From assembly GCA_026397475.1 (NCBI GenBank), contig JAPLUT010000002.1, positions 1 to 64,000 of the forward strand: a stretch of 64,000 bases of DNA. Direction: 5' to 3'. Of the stretch, positions 33,565 through 45,371 are shown piece by piece. The notes under the pieces are model-generated. The model was not told where the DNA came from and ran no database searches. It saw nothing but the letters and a program-made list of their open reading frames with translations. This DNA comes from a candidate division SR1 bacterium. GTDB taxonomy: Bacteria; Patescibacteriota; Gracilibacteria; Absconditabacterales; Absconditicoccaceae. Both the position numbers and the translations under genes were made by a program. The first letter of the stretch is position 1. Every line of letters starts with the position of its first letter.

Positions 33565-34806
33565 ATGGAAAAACAGGTAAAAAAATGAACTCACGCAAAT
33601 TACGGAATTCAGCTTACAATCACCGACAAAGAGTTTGAAGATGCTAAGCTTATGATGCTCAAAGAATTTCAAAAAGACTATGAAGCTCCAGGATTTAGGA
33701 AGGGAGCAGCTCCATTGGATATGGTGGAAAAAAATATTAAACCAGAGTATGTTTCTACTTGAGCATATGAAAAATTAATCAATAAGGGACTTCAAGAAAT
33801 ACTCAAAGAACAACCAGATATAAAACTTATCGGAGAACCGTACGACCTTAAACAAGAAAAAAAAGAGGGGAATACGATAATAGATATGAAGCTTGATATC
33901 TTTCCAGAAGTTGAAGTAGTTGATAATAATCGAGAAAAACAATCCGTAACACCGATTGATAATACGGCTACAAAAGAAGAAATTGAAGGAACCTTAATGA
34001 ATATCAAAAAACAATATGCTGATTACGAAGACGTTGAGACTATTCAACTTGATACTATCTCAAAGATCGCACTTGAATATCTCGACAAAGAAGGAAAGAT
34101 AATTAACACAGGACACACATATATCGGAGAACAAGAATTTGCGGAAGATCCATTTTTTCCTAAAACTTTTGTGAACAAGAAAAGAGATGAAATCATAGAG
34201 TTTAATCATGATGAAAAAAAACTTCCTGCGGTATTTCACAATAAAAAAAGTGACACAAAAGCAGAAAAAATCAAGCTTACTGTAAAAGATATTAAAAAGA
34301 TAGTACTTCCAGAAATGGACGCTGAGATGCTCAAAAAACTCTTATGAGAGGATACAAAATTCAAAAATGAAGATGATCTTATCGAGCATATAAAAGAATC
34401 TATCGAACATCAAAAATATGATCAGGAACTTATCAAAAAAATAGAGGAAGTATTACAAAATTTAAGAAACAAATCTATGAAAGTAATGATTCCACAAACA
34501 TTAGTTAATGAAGAACTTAAGACAAGAATACAAAGCCTGGAGAAGAAACTATGAGGAAAAGAAAAGATGGATGAATATTTCAAAAAAATGGGAGACGAAA
34601 AAGCAAAATCATTTTTTGAAGACATTATAAAAGCAGCAGAAGAAAGTTTAGAAAAATTCTTTATTTTACAAAAATTCACACAATTGCTTAAACTAGATAT
34701 AGACTGGAATCAAGCTGAACATATGGCAGTAGAACAGAAAATATATGATAAATTGGTGAAGAACGATGGAACTGAAAAAAACACAAAAAAACCGCATGGA
34801 CACTAA
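33565..34806 (+). CDS. tig: Trigger factor
   Basis: A 413-aa ribosome-associated chaperone. The N-terminal ribosome-binding domain has DYEAPGFRKGAAPLDMV, close to the family GFRPGKVP signature. A middle region (about 150-235) is the degenerate FKBP-like PPIase domain, and the C-terminal half is helical with LRNKSMKVMIPQTLVNEEL. Trigger factor shields nascent chains. The family proline/glycine tail is replaced by a short polar end. A CGA codon sits in VDNN-x-EKQS where either Arg or Trp would be acceptable. It follows the adhesin gene after its terminator. Confidence 0.92.
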
Positions 34807-34865
34807 TAAAAATTAACTAACAACTAAAAGTGAACAATTAATAATGATGGTATCTTTTTATTTTG

Positions 34866-34912
34866 TCCTCCTTTTTTAAAGGAGGGGAGGTGCGAAGCAC
34901 AGGAGGATTTAT
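34866..34912. repeat. GC-richer palindromic repeat
   Basis: CCTCCTTTTTTAAAGGAGG is followed by GTGCGAAGCAC and GGAGGATTT. It forms nested hairpins in the otherwise AT-rich gap after tig and may terminate tig transcription or be a dispersed element. Confidence 0.5.
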
Positions 34913-34926
34913 CTTAAATTAATTTC

Positions 34927-35130
34927 ATGCTAAAATTCTTCCGAGATCTAATTATTTATCCTTTTGATTCTCACAAAGAAACAAATAAATTTGCTGGATT
35001 CCTCAAAATGACCTTCAAGGAATATCCTGCATTCCTCTGGGTAAAACCGAGCTTAAAAAAGGTCCTTGTATTTCCGTTTATCATGCTCTATTGTATTTTC
35101 AAAGGAAAGGCACCAATAGACAAGAGGTAG
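34927..35130 (+). CDS. Small basic protein of unknown function
   Basis: A 67-aa protein, MLKFFRDLIIYPFDSHKETN at the start, with about 17 basic residues and a hydrophobic stretch near 42-57 (KVLVFPFIMLYCIFKG). It could associate with the membrane. No TGA codon interrupts it. It lies 30 bases upstream of the DUF218 gene and may share its transcript. I recognise no family; the evidence is an open frame in a good position with an ATG. Confidence 0.55.
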   Translation: MLKFFRDLIIYPFDSHKETNKFAGFLKMTFKEYPAFLWVKPSLKKVLVFPFIMLYCIFKGKAPIDKR

Positions 35131-35159
35131 TATGTATTTTTATTACTTTAATTAAGATA

Positions 35160-35813
35160 ATGACAGAAGAAATTTTGGAATTATCTAAAATTCTTTGGGA
35201 CTATCACCATCTCAATCATATATTAGAAAAAAGCGATATCATTATGGTGCTTTGATCGCAAGACATAAGAGTTGCCAAGAGATGAGTCGAATTATACAAA
35301 CAATGATTAGCTGATAAAATACTTTTTTCTTGATGAATAGGGAGACTCACACAAGCAGATAAAAAATTTCAATGAACAACAGAAGCTGATAGGTTTGCAG
35401 AAATAGCAATTGAAAGCTGAATCCCAAAGGAAAAAATCATCATAGAAAACAAGTCTACCAATACATGAGAGAATATAATTTTTTCTGCTGCTCTCATAAA
35501 AGATTTGGGGATTACAAGCATTATCATAGTTCAGAAACCTTATATGGAAAGAAGGACATTCGCAACGTTTTCGAAACAACGGCCTTGAGCCAAGGTTGAA
35601 TTTTATATAGCATCACCGCAAGTATCATTCAAGAAATATCCTAATGAGAATATATCGCTAGAAACATTAATAAATATGATGGTATGAGATATGCAAAGAA
35701 TAATAGAATACCCAGCCAAATGATTTCAAATCTATCAAGAAATTCCTGAGAATGTTATGATAGCATATAATAAATTAATAGCGTTCTGATTCACGAAAAA
35801 TTTAGCGAAATAA
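35160..35813 (+). CDS. DUF218/YdcF-like protein
   Basis: A 217-aa protein with the DUF218 order: DIIMVLGSQDIRVAKRGVEL, KILFSGGIGRLTQ, STNTGENIIFSAALIKDLG and KPYMERRTFATFSKQ. The family includes ElyC, SanA and YdcF proteins linked to envelope polysaccharide biology; no signal peptide is present here, so a cytoplasmic YdcF type is favoured. The CGG codon at 35580-35582 follows FSKQ and precedes Pro, where I expect Trp (QWP) in close relatives. This is the best CGG = Trp site in the window. TGA glycines occur in the SGGIG and LGS motifs. Confidence 0.88.
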
Positions 35814-35825
35814 GAGCAATTAAAT

Positions 35826-35856
35826 AAAAAAATCTCAACATACGTTGAGATTTTTT
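35826..35856. terminator. Bidirectional terminator between convergent genes
   Basis: Stem AAAAAATCTCAAC / GTTGAGATTTTTT around ATAC at 35826-35856, usable on both strands. Confidence 0.85.
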
Positions 35857-35873
35857 CTTATTAATCAATTTTA

Positions 35874-36770
35874 TTAATCAGCCTCTGTTTCTGAATAATG
35901 TTCTTCGAGGTATTTTCTAGATTTTTTAAGGATTATTTTTACCTTGTCCGAATCGGCGAGATCAGATTTTGATATAGTTATTTTTGTGCTTATATAGCGA
36001 TTATATCCATATTCCTTAAGCTTCTTAAGAAATGTAGGTAGTTTCAAAACTCAGTCTCCAGGTAAGATATGGTCCTCTCAAACTCTACTTTTATCAGAAA
36101 AATAAATAACAGAAAGGTAAGGAAGGAAATCTTTTATTTTTCTTAAAAAATCATTTTCAAAAGAGTCAGAATCAAGATTAGAGATATCCAGTCAAATATA
36201 ACAAAGATATTTTTTTACAATTTCTACCATATTGCTAAAACGATATTTTGGGATCGGTAAAGCGAAAAGACTTGAATCTTCTGGATTAATAATAGAAAAA
36301 TGGATATTTTTATTTTCTTTTCTTCGTTTCAATATATTGTCAGAGATAAATGCAAACGCCTTGAAGTTAAAAAACTTAGGAGCATTTATACTTATTGTAT
36401 CTGCACCAAGAGCATAACACAAATCTATAGCCCTATTGATTTCTTTGTCATTAAGGTTATCTGAAGTCTGGATAATTCTAATAGGAAGTTCATATTTATC
36501 AGAAAGTTTTTTTACATAGTCTATTTTTCGAGAATCAAAGTTTTTCCATATTGCTAAATCTATCCCATCATATCATGCTTCTTTACAAAGCTCGAATACA
36601 AGGTCTAATCAATATCCAGAAAGAGAATCCGTACTAAATAAGCAGTTAGCAAGCTTAGATCCTCCTTTGATGTTTTCAGAAGATTTTTGGTCCTCCATAT
36701 CAAAAAAGAAGTCCTTTTTAATAGACGACAATTGTGATACTTCCATTGTTTTTTCTTTTTTGTTTATCAT
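35874..36770 (-). CDS. TIM-barrel protein of the sugar phosphate isomerase/endonuclease IV family
   Basis: A 298-aa protein with the xylose-isomerase-like TIM barrel outline: LVFELCKEAGYDGIDLAIW near residue 65, ALGADTISINAP near 125, then a strand pattern ending in GEDHILPGDGVL, typical of the last barrel strands (an invariant GxGxxD-like segment). Metal ligands are not all obvious. The first 40 residues are a low-complexity extension; an alternative start at 36744 (MEVSQ) would shorten it. The substrate is unknown; the gene is convergent with the DUF218 gene. Confidence 0.78.
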
Positions 36771-36864
36771 GCTTTGTTGATATAAACAAGTAAATTATAT
36801 CTAATTATACTGTTTTTAGAAGATTTTGCAAATTTTTTGAACAACTTTTTAGAGAGAATAAAAG

Positions 36865-37878
36865 CTACTTTTTGATGCTTAATGTAAATAAAAATGCCTT
36901 GTGATCAGACCCTGGCATAGTAAGGGCATTAAATTGAGGCACATTCAATCCAAAACTAGCCCAAAGATGGTCAATATGAGCAAAAAATAGAGGTAATATG
37001 TTGAGTCTTCGAGTAAAAAGAAAAGGTATGCGTTTATCTACATTCAAAAGTTCCCCAGAAAATGCGCTAGACAATGTTTCATAATATGAAGACCAGGGAG
37101 TTATATTAAAATCACCTATTACAACAATATTGTCATGTTTTTGTATATTTTCGTGATTTTTAAAGTCCTTTACAAGGGTGACGATTTGATCGTTTCTCAT
37201 AATATAATGATTGTAGCTATTAGGAGAACTTGTATGCACAAGATAGAAGTATATCTCTTGGTTTTGATAGAAAATTGAAAAATATCCATATCTTCGCATT
37301 CATTGAGGGAAATCATTCGCTTTATTACTAAGTGGATATTTGCTAAATACGACATTCCCTATAAATTTTTTGGATCGACTAACGTTATTGATATAAGGAT
37401 ATTGTTTTTGTAAAAATTCTTTGAGATGACTATAATGATGGTCAGCAAATTCAACAAACATAATAATATCTGGATCTGCATTAGAAATAGTTTTTTTTAT
37501 TTCATCATACTGGATATTGTTTTTATGGATATTCGCAAATAATATTTTAAGATCGCCAGTCGAGCTATTCGATATGTTAAACTGTTTTCCTGTAGTACTA
37601 TCTATTTTCGGAATATAGAAGGTATTAAACTGTTTACTATACCAAAAGAACAAAAAACAAAATACAAAAAATGAGGCTCATCGAAAATAGCGATGGACGG
37701 GGATAGGATAGTCTGGCTTTATCTTTTTTCTAAGATGAACAAAACTTATGATGACGAATACCGCACTAATAGCAGCCAAATAAGGCAAAAAACTAACAAG
37801 TAATTCAGTTATATAGTATCCAGGAAAAAATAGAGGGAAGACCAATAGAAGTACGAGAACAAATATTAACGTAATCAT
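36865..37878 (-). CDS. Endonuclease/exonuclease/phosphatase family membrane protein
   Basis: A 337-aa protein with three N-terminal membrane segments (about 1-20, 25-48, 68-80), then an EEP-superfamily domain: LKILFANIHKNN, ADPDIIMFVEFADHHY (catalytic Glu), VVIGDFNITPWSSYY and HIDHLW ... GSDHKAFL at the end. Membrane-anchored EEP enzymes act on phospholipid or nucleic acid phosphodiesters. A CGA codon in LFT-x-RLNILP lies where the family often has Trp (PTWP). Another CGA follows YF in the third membrane segment. TGA codons are at FPQGMRR and FRGAS. Confidence 0.87.
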
Positions 37879-38009
37879 TGTGGATATAACAAATTAAACT
37901 CCAGAAGTTTAAAGTATTATCATATAAATGCAAGAATTTTATTGATTACAAAAAACAAATCGCTACCAATGGGTATCATTCTAGTAAATTTATTCATAGT
38001 GACAAAAAT

Positions 38010-39476
38010 ATGAAGTTCCACATATTAACCTTCGGATGCCAGATGAATTATGCAGATAGCGCGAGAATTAAAGCAGTATTAAGTAATTGCTGATTTTTCT
38101 ATACAGAAAACATCAAAGATGCCGATGTGGTAATATTTGATACCTGTTCCGTAAAGCAAAAATCAGAAGATAAAATCACAGGGAAACTTAAATCAATCAG
38201 GCCAGATCAGAAAGTACGAATTACTTGATGTATGATCCAACATAATATGAGAAGCGGAAAGCTTAAAACATGAAAATCGGCATTTAATGTAGGAAATTTT
38301 ATGGGAACTATAAAAACAAAAAATCCTCAAGTAATTGGTCTGACTACAGACGAAATAAATTTGATGAAAGATGCAGATAAATCTTCTGAAATAATAGGCG
38401 TGAACAATGCATTTAACCCAGTATTTCATAGCCTTACCCAAAAATGGAAAAATATAGAACTTATACGAAGAATAGATGACACATGATTTCTTCCTTTGAT
38501 ACTTAAAAAATTAGGATACAGATTCTCTTACGATAGAGAGCTCATCAACGAATACGAAAAGATTATTCCTGAAAATATTGAAACTTCAATGAATACTCAT
38601 AAAAAGACAGTATATATCCCAATATCTACATGATGTAATCAGTTCTGCGCATATTGCATTGTACCTTATGCAAGAGGATTAGAAAAACACTTTCCCGTAG
38701 AACAAATAATAAATGAAGCAAAAACACATCTCAAAAATGGAGCAAAAGAAATAGTTTTGCTAGGCCAAATCGTAAACAAACACCCCGAATTTGTTAATAT
38801 TTTAAAAAAAATTTTGAAGCTAAAGGGACTTAAACGACTAAGATATACTTCACCTTATCCTACGTATTATAGCAAAGAGCTTCTTTCATTACACGAAAAT
38901 GAGCCCAAGCTTTGTCCTCATATCCATATCCCATTACAATCAGGATCAGATAGTATTCTAAAAAAAATGTTTAGAGGATACACGGTTAAAGAAGCCAAAA
39001 AATTCCTTTCTCATATCAAAAAAATCAAAAGGAAAATTAGTATTACGACAGATATCATAGTTGGATTCCCCGATGAGACGGAAGATGATTTTCAGCAAAG
39101 CTTAGATTTGATAAAATATGGAAAATTTGATATGGTATATATCGGAATTTATTCTCCTAGGCCAGGAACTTTGGGAGCAAAGAACTATTCTGACAACATT
39201 TCATCTGAGACCAAACGAGAGAGGTGGGATAGACTCAACAAGCTCTTGATTACCATCTCACGCAAAAATAATGAAAAAGAGATTTGAACGACAAAAGAAA
39301 TGTTGATAAATAAGCTAAATAAATGAATAATCGAAGGATATACAGAAAATATGAAGCAAATAATAATTGAAAATTTAAAAGCAAAAAAGGCAAATTCGAA
39401 AATTAAAGTAGGGGACTTTATGAAGGTTAAAATAACGAAGGCAATACCATTCAAAATGTATGGAGAAATGATATAA
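38010..39476 (+). CDS. MiaB-family radical SAM methylthiotransferase
   Basis: A 488-aa protein with the MTTase fold: N-terminal UPF0004 domain with three Fe-S cysteines (FGCQMN, DTCSV, TGCM), radical SAM core with CNQFCAYC (CxxxCxxC) followed by IVPYARG, HIHIPLQSGSD and a C-terminal TRAM-like region. MiaB adds methylthio groups to i6A37 of tRNAs; MtaB or RimO relatives are alternatives. There is a long insertion between the UPF0004 and radical SAM parts (about residues 95-190). CGA codons occur in KV-x-ITGC and GLK-x-LRYTS; the second is a site where Arg would also be normal. Confidence 0.92.
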
Positions 39477-39602
39477 TGAACTGAAAATAAGAGACATTAC
39501 CTAAACTGAATTTCCCTTGAATATCCAAAGGGAATAAATATCAATTTGCGAACATTCTAAGGAATATCTTTTTGTTATTATTCTTAATTCTTAATTTATA
39601 TT

Positions 39603-40304
39603 ATGCAATATCCAAAACACGTAGCTATAATACCTGATGGGAATAGGACACGAGCCAAGGCAAATGACAAAACAGTCGCTGAATCCTACATGATATCATA
39701 TGAGAAAGCAGTGGAATTAATCATACATACATTTACTCATACTGATGTCGAAGTATTCACTCTTCGAGGTCTTAGCACAGAAAATGCAAAGAAAAGACCA
39801 AAAGAGGAGTTTGATTTCCTTATGACGATGTATAAGATTGTAGAAGAAGATCTTGATGAATTCATGAAAGAGCATAAAATCAATTTCAAGGCTATATGAG
39901 ATCTTTCAGGAATTACAGAAGATTTTAAAGATTATTTGCTAGCCAAAGAAGAAAGAAATACTTATGATACAAATAGATATTTTGTTTTTGCAATCAATTA
40001 TTGAGGAAGAGATGAAATTGTTAGATGAATCCAAAAACTAGCAAAAGAAAAAAAAGATTTAACATGAGTTACTGAAGAAGACATAAGCAAAAACCTAGAT
40101 CTTTGAGGCCTTCCTCCTATTGAACTTGTGATAAGAACAAAATGAGATCAGGCACAAAGGACATCAGGATTTATGTCACGATGGATAGGCTATGCAGAAC
40201 TATATTTTACCAACAAAAAATGCCCAGAATTCGACGTAGAACAGTATAAAAAAGCATTAACCTGGTTCAATGAAATGGCAGACTTACGTAACTATGGAAA
40301 ATAG
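39603..40304 (+). CDS. uppS: Undecaprenyl diphosphate synthase (cis-prenyltransferase)
   Basis: A 233-aa protein of normal length with AIIPDGNRT-x-AKA, where x is CGA at 39651-39653 and the family has the invariant Trp of GNRRWA. Other motifs are LRGLSTENAKKRPKEE (STENWxRP region), NYGGRDEIV and WIGYAELYFT. It elongates farnesyl diphosphate to the C55 lipid carrier for cell wall and surface glycans, linking to the PBP, PAP2 phosphatase and WbaP-type genes in this window. Family differences include TSGF in place of RxSNF. ATG at 39603. Confidence 0.94.
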
Positions 40305-40413
40305 ATTAAAAGACTAAAAAATTATGAGAATTAAAAAATTATGTTTGCTCGTAAATTTAAGTAACAAACCTTTTAATCTTATCAATCTTTTAATATTTTA
40401 ATCATCCAGTATT

Positions 40414-41547
40414 ATGAAAATTACTATAGAAACAGCTAAACTCTTAGAAGTCATAGATCTTGGATTGAGATTTGTATCTAAAAATGCAACCTTACCTATT
40501 TTACAAAATTTCTATTTCAAGGCGGCTATCGATGGATTATTGTTGAGGGCTACGGATATGGAAAAATATATTGAGATAGAAATCCCATGTAAAATAATTA
40601 TGGAAGGTGCAATTACTGTAAATGCAAGAATGTTTTCTGATATCATCAAAAGTATAGAAGAAAAGGAAGTAGAAATCAGCGTAGATCAGAAATCACAAGT
40701 TATGACAATCAAGTCAGCAAAAGATAATTTTGATATTAATGGTATCGCAGCAAATGAATATGTCGCATTGCCAGAAGTCCCAAATGAAAACACGCTTTCT
40801 GTAGAGACACAATTATTCGCAGAAGGAATATCAAAAGTGGAATATGCAGTTACAGAAAAAAATTTCAGTCCTGTTTTGACGTGAGTATTATTAAAAGCTA
40901 AAGAAGATAGTTTGATTTTCGTAGGTACAGATTCTTTTAGATTATCAGAATTTAAAGCCGCCTCTGGGATTAAAGAAAGTGATTTTGCTTTGATTGTACC
41001 TAAGGTAACTATGACTGATATTCAAAAAATATCTGAATATGCAATCGCTAATGAATCAGAAACATTAACAATCAAATATTCAGAAAATCTTATTGCATTC
41101 CAAGTACAAGTAAAAGATATGAAAATATTAGCAACATCACTCCTTATTCAAGGAAATTTTCCTGAATACGATAGAGAAGAAATTATGCCAAGAACATTCA
41201 ACACTAAAATATTAGTAGATAAAAATCTTTGCGAAAAAGCTATCAGAAAAATAGGTATCCTTACAAGAGATATCAATAATTACATTCAGATAGAGACGAA
41301 TAAAGATAGCATTATCATTTCTTCAGGAAAAACTGATAAGGGAGCAGGTACTACAAATATCCCAGCCATCATAGAATGACCTTCGCTTAGTTTCTGAATA
41401 AATGGGAAATACATTACAGATTTTATAAAAATTATCAAAGGTGACGAATTAACATTCAATGTTATTGATAATCAAAAGCCGCTTATTCTTATGGATAAAG
41501 ACGACGCTTCTTATAGATATGTGGTAAGACCACTTATAAATTCTTAG
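40414..41547 (+). CDS. dnaN: DNA polymerase III beta subunit (sliding clamp)
   Basis: A 377-aa protein of normal clamp length. Three tandem domains begin with MKITIETAKLLEVIDLGLRF, LFAEGISKVEYAVTEKNFSPVLTG (about 135-155) and KILVDKNLCEKAIRKIGIL (about 265-285). Motifs include ATDMEKYI and FVGTDSFRLSEF, and the end YRYVVRPLINS approximates the clamp C-terminus. The ring tethers DnaE to DNA; dnaE is also in this window, 18 kb away. Only three TGA codons occur, in TGVLL, IEGPS and SFGIN. Confidence 0.95.
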
Positions 41548-41663
41548 ATAGTTAATGGATAATGAATAGTGAATAATGAATAATGTCGGAAATATATTTA
41601 TTAATAAAAAAAATACCATCATTTTTCATTATTAATTTTTAATTTTTCATTATTTTTTTATCT

Positions 41664-42275
41664 ATGGATAAAAAAAGTTGATTCAGCTTCCTCGAAATTC
41701 TCATCGTCATGATGATTGTTGGTATTTTATTCGTAGCATTTAGATCTTCTTTTCAAATAAAAAATAAGGATACATTATATGGTCAAGCATGCATAGAAAC
41801 AATATATGGACAAGTTAACAATTTTTTGCATGCAGGACTAAGTAGCAAATCAATATCTAGTTGAAGTATAGTAATTTTTCCAGATCAATACATCATAAGC
41901 TTTGTTCCAGATCAACAACGCATAGAATTGCTTTATCAAGAACAGGGGAGTATATATATATATAGTAGTATAGAAATAACAGGAAATATAAGCAGCAATT
42001 ATTGTACTAGCAATGGTTATACCATAGAATTAAGTTGAGATACCTATGAACTCCATATCAACAAAGGACTTCAAGAAAATCAAGCTATGCAATTTTTCTA
42101 TATCAGTGGGACAAATGTAATAAGTACAGGATGAACTATTTTCTTACAATGTGATACTCAGTGAACGTGATGTAAAACAATGGCACGTTTTGAAAGTGAT
42201 ACAAGAACCATACAATTAAAAAAATATATGTGTTTAAGTTTTAGCGGAACTGATTGTCTTGAGTGGGACAATTAA
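41664..42275 (+). CDS. Type IV prepilin-like protein
   Basis: A 203-aa protein with a class III signal, MDKKSG followed by FSFLEILIVMMIVGIL, where cleavage after Gly6 would leave Phe1 and Glu5. That -1 glycine, invariant in prepilins, is a TGA codon. The remainder is a secreted domain with several cysteines near the C-terminus (CDTQGTGCK and CLSFSGTDCL). It should be processed by PilD and assembled by PilB/PilC, which are encoded 14 kb downstream. It may be a minor pilin or pseudopilin (FimT/GspH-like size). Confidence 0.88.
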
Positions 42276-42296
42276 TATTTTATTTGTAGACTCGAA

Positions 42297-44030
42297 ATGC
42301 AAAATAGCATATGAAAAATAAAGAGATTCCTTAAGCCAATATCCTACACTAAATGATGGTGGTGGGGATTGTTTTTTACTGATATTTTTGATGGATTTCA
42401 AAGCATCTTTACGATACAAATAGGGGCATATATCGTAGCTGCGATAGAAAGGAAAGATATATATAGCATCAAATTTTGGTGTATTATGCTAGCAATAATC
42501 TTCATCTTTTCTTATGTTATGAGACGAGTGTCTGAAATGACAATGGAAATGTCAAAAGGATTGTGCGAGATAGAATTCAGAAAAGAATATTTCAAGCAAT
42601 ATCTCAATCTTGATAATACCAAAACAGAAAAAATATGAACAGGGAAAATGCAAAATATTATTTTTGAAGGAATTCGCAACCGGATAGCAATATTGCTTTT
42701 CGTTTTTCCAGAAACCATCGTAAGTATTTGATCAACAATATACGCATTTATTCTTATTGCAAATAAAGTTCCTAATCAAAAATATTTTGTATGATTTTTA
42801 CTATTATTCATAATAGCAGCTGGTCTTATGCGAGTATGACTAGGTCTAATGAGGAAAACAAGAAAGAAATGAAAAGAAATATCATTAGAGATCGCTCGTA
42901 GAGATATCAAGATTATAATGTCAAAGTTTGAAATATTGCAAAACAATAAGCTCTGAGAAGAGATAGAGAAACAAGCAGTTTCAGTAAAGAAATTTATTAA
43001 AATACGACAAAATGGGAATACTATAAAACTTTTGCGGCAAACAAGTTCAAGTATGATTATAGATTGAATTCAGTTATCAATATATGTAGTTGTCGGAATA
43101 GGCATAATAACAGGAAACTATACTTTTGCATATTTAATGTTACTTCTCCAGTTGCTCAATACTATTAGCAAATATCTCTGGGTCATAAGAAAACAACTCA
43201 AAGAATATTACTTAGGAATCACGCATGTAGAAAAACTTAGAGAAACATTTGAATCAATACCGCAGATGAAAATTAGCAAAAATGAAAAAAACTTTATATA
43301 TAAAACAGGCGATATCGAAATAAAAAATATCTCTTTCGCTTATGATGCACTACCTATTTTCAAAGACCTAAATTTAGTTTTACAATGATGAACAAAAACT
43401 GCTTTTGTAGGAGAATCAGGATGAGGAAAAACCACTTTAATAAAATTATTAGCATGATATATCAAAGCAGATAATGGAGAAATAATTATTGACGGACAAA
43501 AAATATCCAAAATAAAACTAACAGACTATTACAAACATATTGGATATCTTTCACAGGAACCCTCAGTATTCGATGGGACTATTCATGAAAATCTCGTCTA
43601 TGCTTTAGACAAAGAACCAGATAAAAAAGATTTGGAAAAGGCAGTAAATGACGCAAAATGTGAATTCATCCGAGAGTTCGCTGATTGATTAGAAACAGAA
43701 ATAGGGGAAAGAGGAGTCAGATTAAGCTGATGACAAAAGCAAAGACTCGCCATCGCCAAAATTATGCTTAAAAATCCAAACATCATATTTCTCGACGAAC
43801 CAACTTCGGCACTTGATAGTTTCAACGAAGAGCTTATAAATATTGCATTACACAATCTTTTCAAATGAAAAACAGTTATCGTAGTAGCGCATAGATTGCA
43901 AACAGTAAAAACCGCAAACAGAATCCTACTGATAGAACAATGAAGAATATTAGAAGAAGGAACTCACGCTCAACTAGTAAAAAAGAACGGAAAATATAAA
44001 AAGATGCTAGATCTGCAAAGTTGATTTTAA
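42297..44030 (+). CDS. ABC exporter, fused permease and ATPase (MsbA-type)
   Basis: A 577-aa half-transporter. The N-terminal domain (about 1-320) has six predicted membrane segments; the ATPase domain has Walker [28 protein letters not shown] (Q-loop), [13 protein letters not shown] (signature), [12 protein letters not shown] (Walker B) and VVAHRL (H-loop). Two of the three glycines in the SGGGK Walker A run and one in LSGGQ are TGA. It probably exports lipid, peptide or drug substrates as a dimer. CGA and CGG codons lie in the membrane half (for example RN-CGG-IAIL). It starts 21 bases after the prepilin gene. Confidence 0.93.
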
Positions 44031-44046
44031 TAACAATACACAAACG

Positions 44047-44442
44047 ATGAAAATATACATAACAGCCTCATTCAAAGACGGGAACAACAAAGACGAGATT
44101 GAACAGTTGTGTGGAATAGTCAGAAGATCTTGATTTGAGGAGTATTGTTTTGTTCGTGATGAAAAAGACTTTGTTAACGAGCATGAGATGATGCAAAGAG
44201 CAAAAGAAGAAATAGAAAAATGTGATGCCTTATTAATTAAATACGATGGACCAACACACGGTCGCATGATAGAACTTTGAATAGCTTATGCAATGAATAA
44301 AAAAACAATACTCATTACAAAAAAATGAACCCCCATTAAGGATACTGTAAGAGGAGTCATAGATAGTAGTATTGAATATGAAGAACTTGAAGATAGTATT
44401 GAACCCATGTCGAAATTATTAATACATTGGAAAAAACAATAG
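44047..44442 (+). CDS. Nucleoside 2-deoxyribosyltransferase-like protein
   Basis: A 131-aa protein with MKIYITASFKDGNNKDE at the N-terminus, IEKCDALLIKYDGPTHGRMIE in the middle and LGIAYAMNKKTILIT near residue 80. This is the layout of the nucleoside 2-deoxyribosyltransferase/DUF4062-like Rossmann family, in which the Glu of the GxxxELG segment is catalytic. Here the motif reads THGRMIELG. It probably salvages bases or cleaves nucleosides, though the exact substrate is unknown. It lies 17 bases after the ABC exporter. Confidence 0.78.
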
Positions 44443-44473
44443 AATTTTTCACCCCATTCTCTATATACAGGAT

Positions 44474-45370
44474 ATGCTCGAAAATTCTTCATTTCCTCTA
44501 GCAAATACCCTGGATGATCAACAACATCTGATCTTCTACAAAATCATGAATTACGAGGTCCCACGTCATTCTAGTTATTTTCTATTTGAGAAGAAATGAT
44601 GGAAAAAGCAGGAAAATATTCTCAGAGGGCAAGAATTTCCTCCAGATGAAGGGAAGTACAGCTGGGACAAAAAAACCCCCTATATGGACGATTTTATAGT
44701 GTATATTAAGAAATTCAGCCGATTATATAGGTCAATACCGTTTATTCAGTCAATATATCTCTGCAATTCCATTACATTCAATGCTTTACACCAAGACTCT
44801 GATATAGATATTTTTATTGTCACCAAAAAATGAGCATTACGACGTGCGAGATTTTGGAGCGCAATATTATTTTTTTTCTTTGGGCTCAAGAGAGGAGCAG
44901 TGCGAGGAAAAAAGAAAAAATTCTGCCTGAGCTTCTATGTAACTCATACTCATCAAAATTTGTATAATATTATGCTTCCACAAAATGATATCTACTTTAT
45001 GTATTGGTTAGCACATTTAGTACCATTATACCAAGAAACACCAGAAAATATTTACAAACAGAATAAATGGCTAGAAAGCGCATTACCAAACTTCCCAGGA
45101 AGGCATTGTATCAATATTTGACTCAATCCAACATCAGGTACCACTCAATTCAAAAAAACAGCTGAATTTATCTTTGGCGGAATCATTTGAAAAGGAATTG
45201 ATCTCCTAATAAAACTAGTTCGATTACCTATAGTTATCTATAAAACTAAACGCTTAAAAGATAAAGGTTGGGGCATTGTAGCAAACAACAATATGCTAAA
45301 ATTCCATATGGATATAAGGAAAAAAATACATTTATTGTATATAATGTATAAGAAAAAAATGGGAAAATAA
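44474..45370 (+). CDS. Nucleotidyltransferase-domain protein
   Basis: A 298-aa protein. Residues about 80-120 have IYLCNSITFNALHQDSDIDI, the DxD-containing signature of polymerase-beta-type nucleotidyltransferases, though the leading GS is degenerate (CNS). The remainder is helical with basic, possibly membrane-touching, segments (RFWSAILFFFFGLKRG). A CGA codon follows GAL at 44840-44842, where related proteins in my recollection read RLW. The substrate is unknown; it is the last gene before the palindromic terminator region. Confidence 0.75.
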
Positions 45371-45371
45371 A

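Noticed and set aside
38800-38860. CGA in MiaB GLK-x-LRYTS as evidence against Trp reassignment
   Set aside because: Arg is common here in MiaB relatives, but the column varies. One ambiguous site does not outweigh the multiple Trp-fixed sites.
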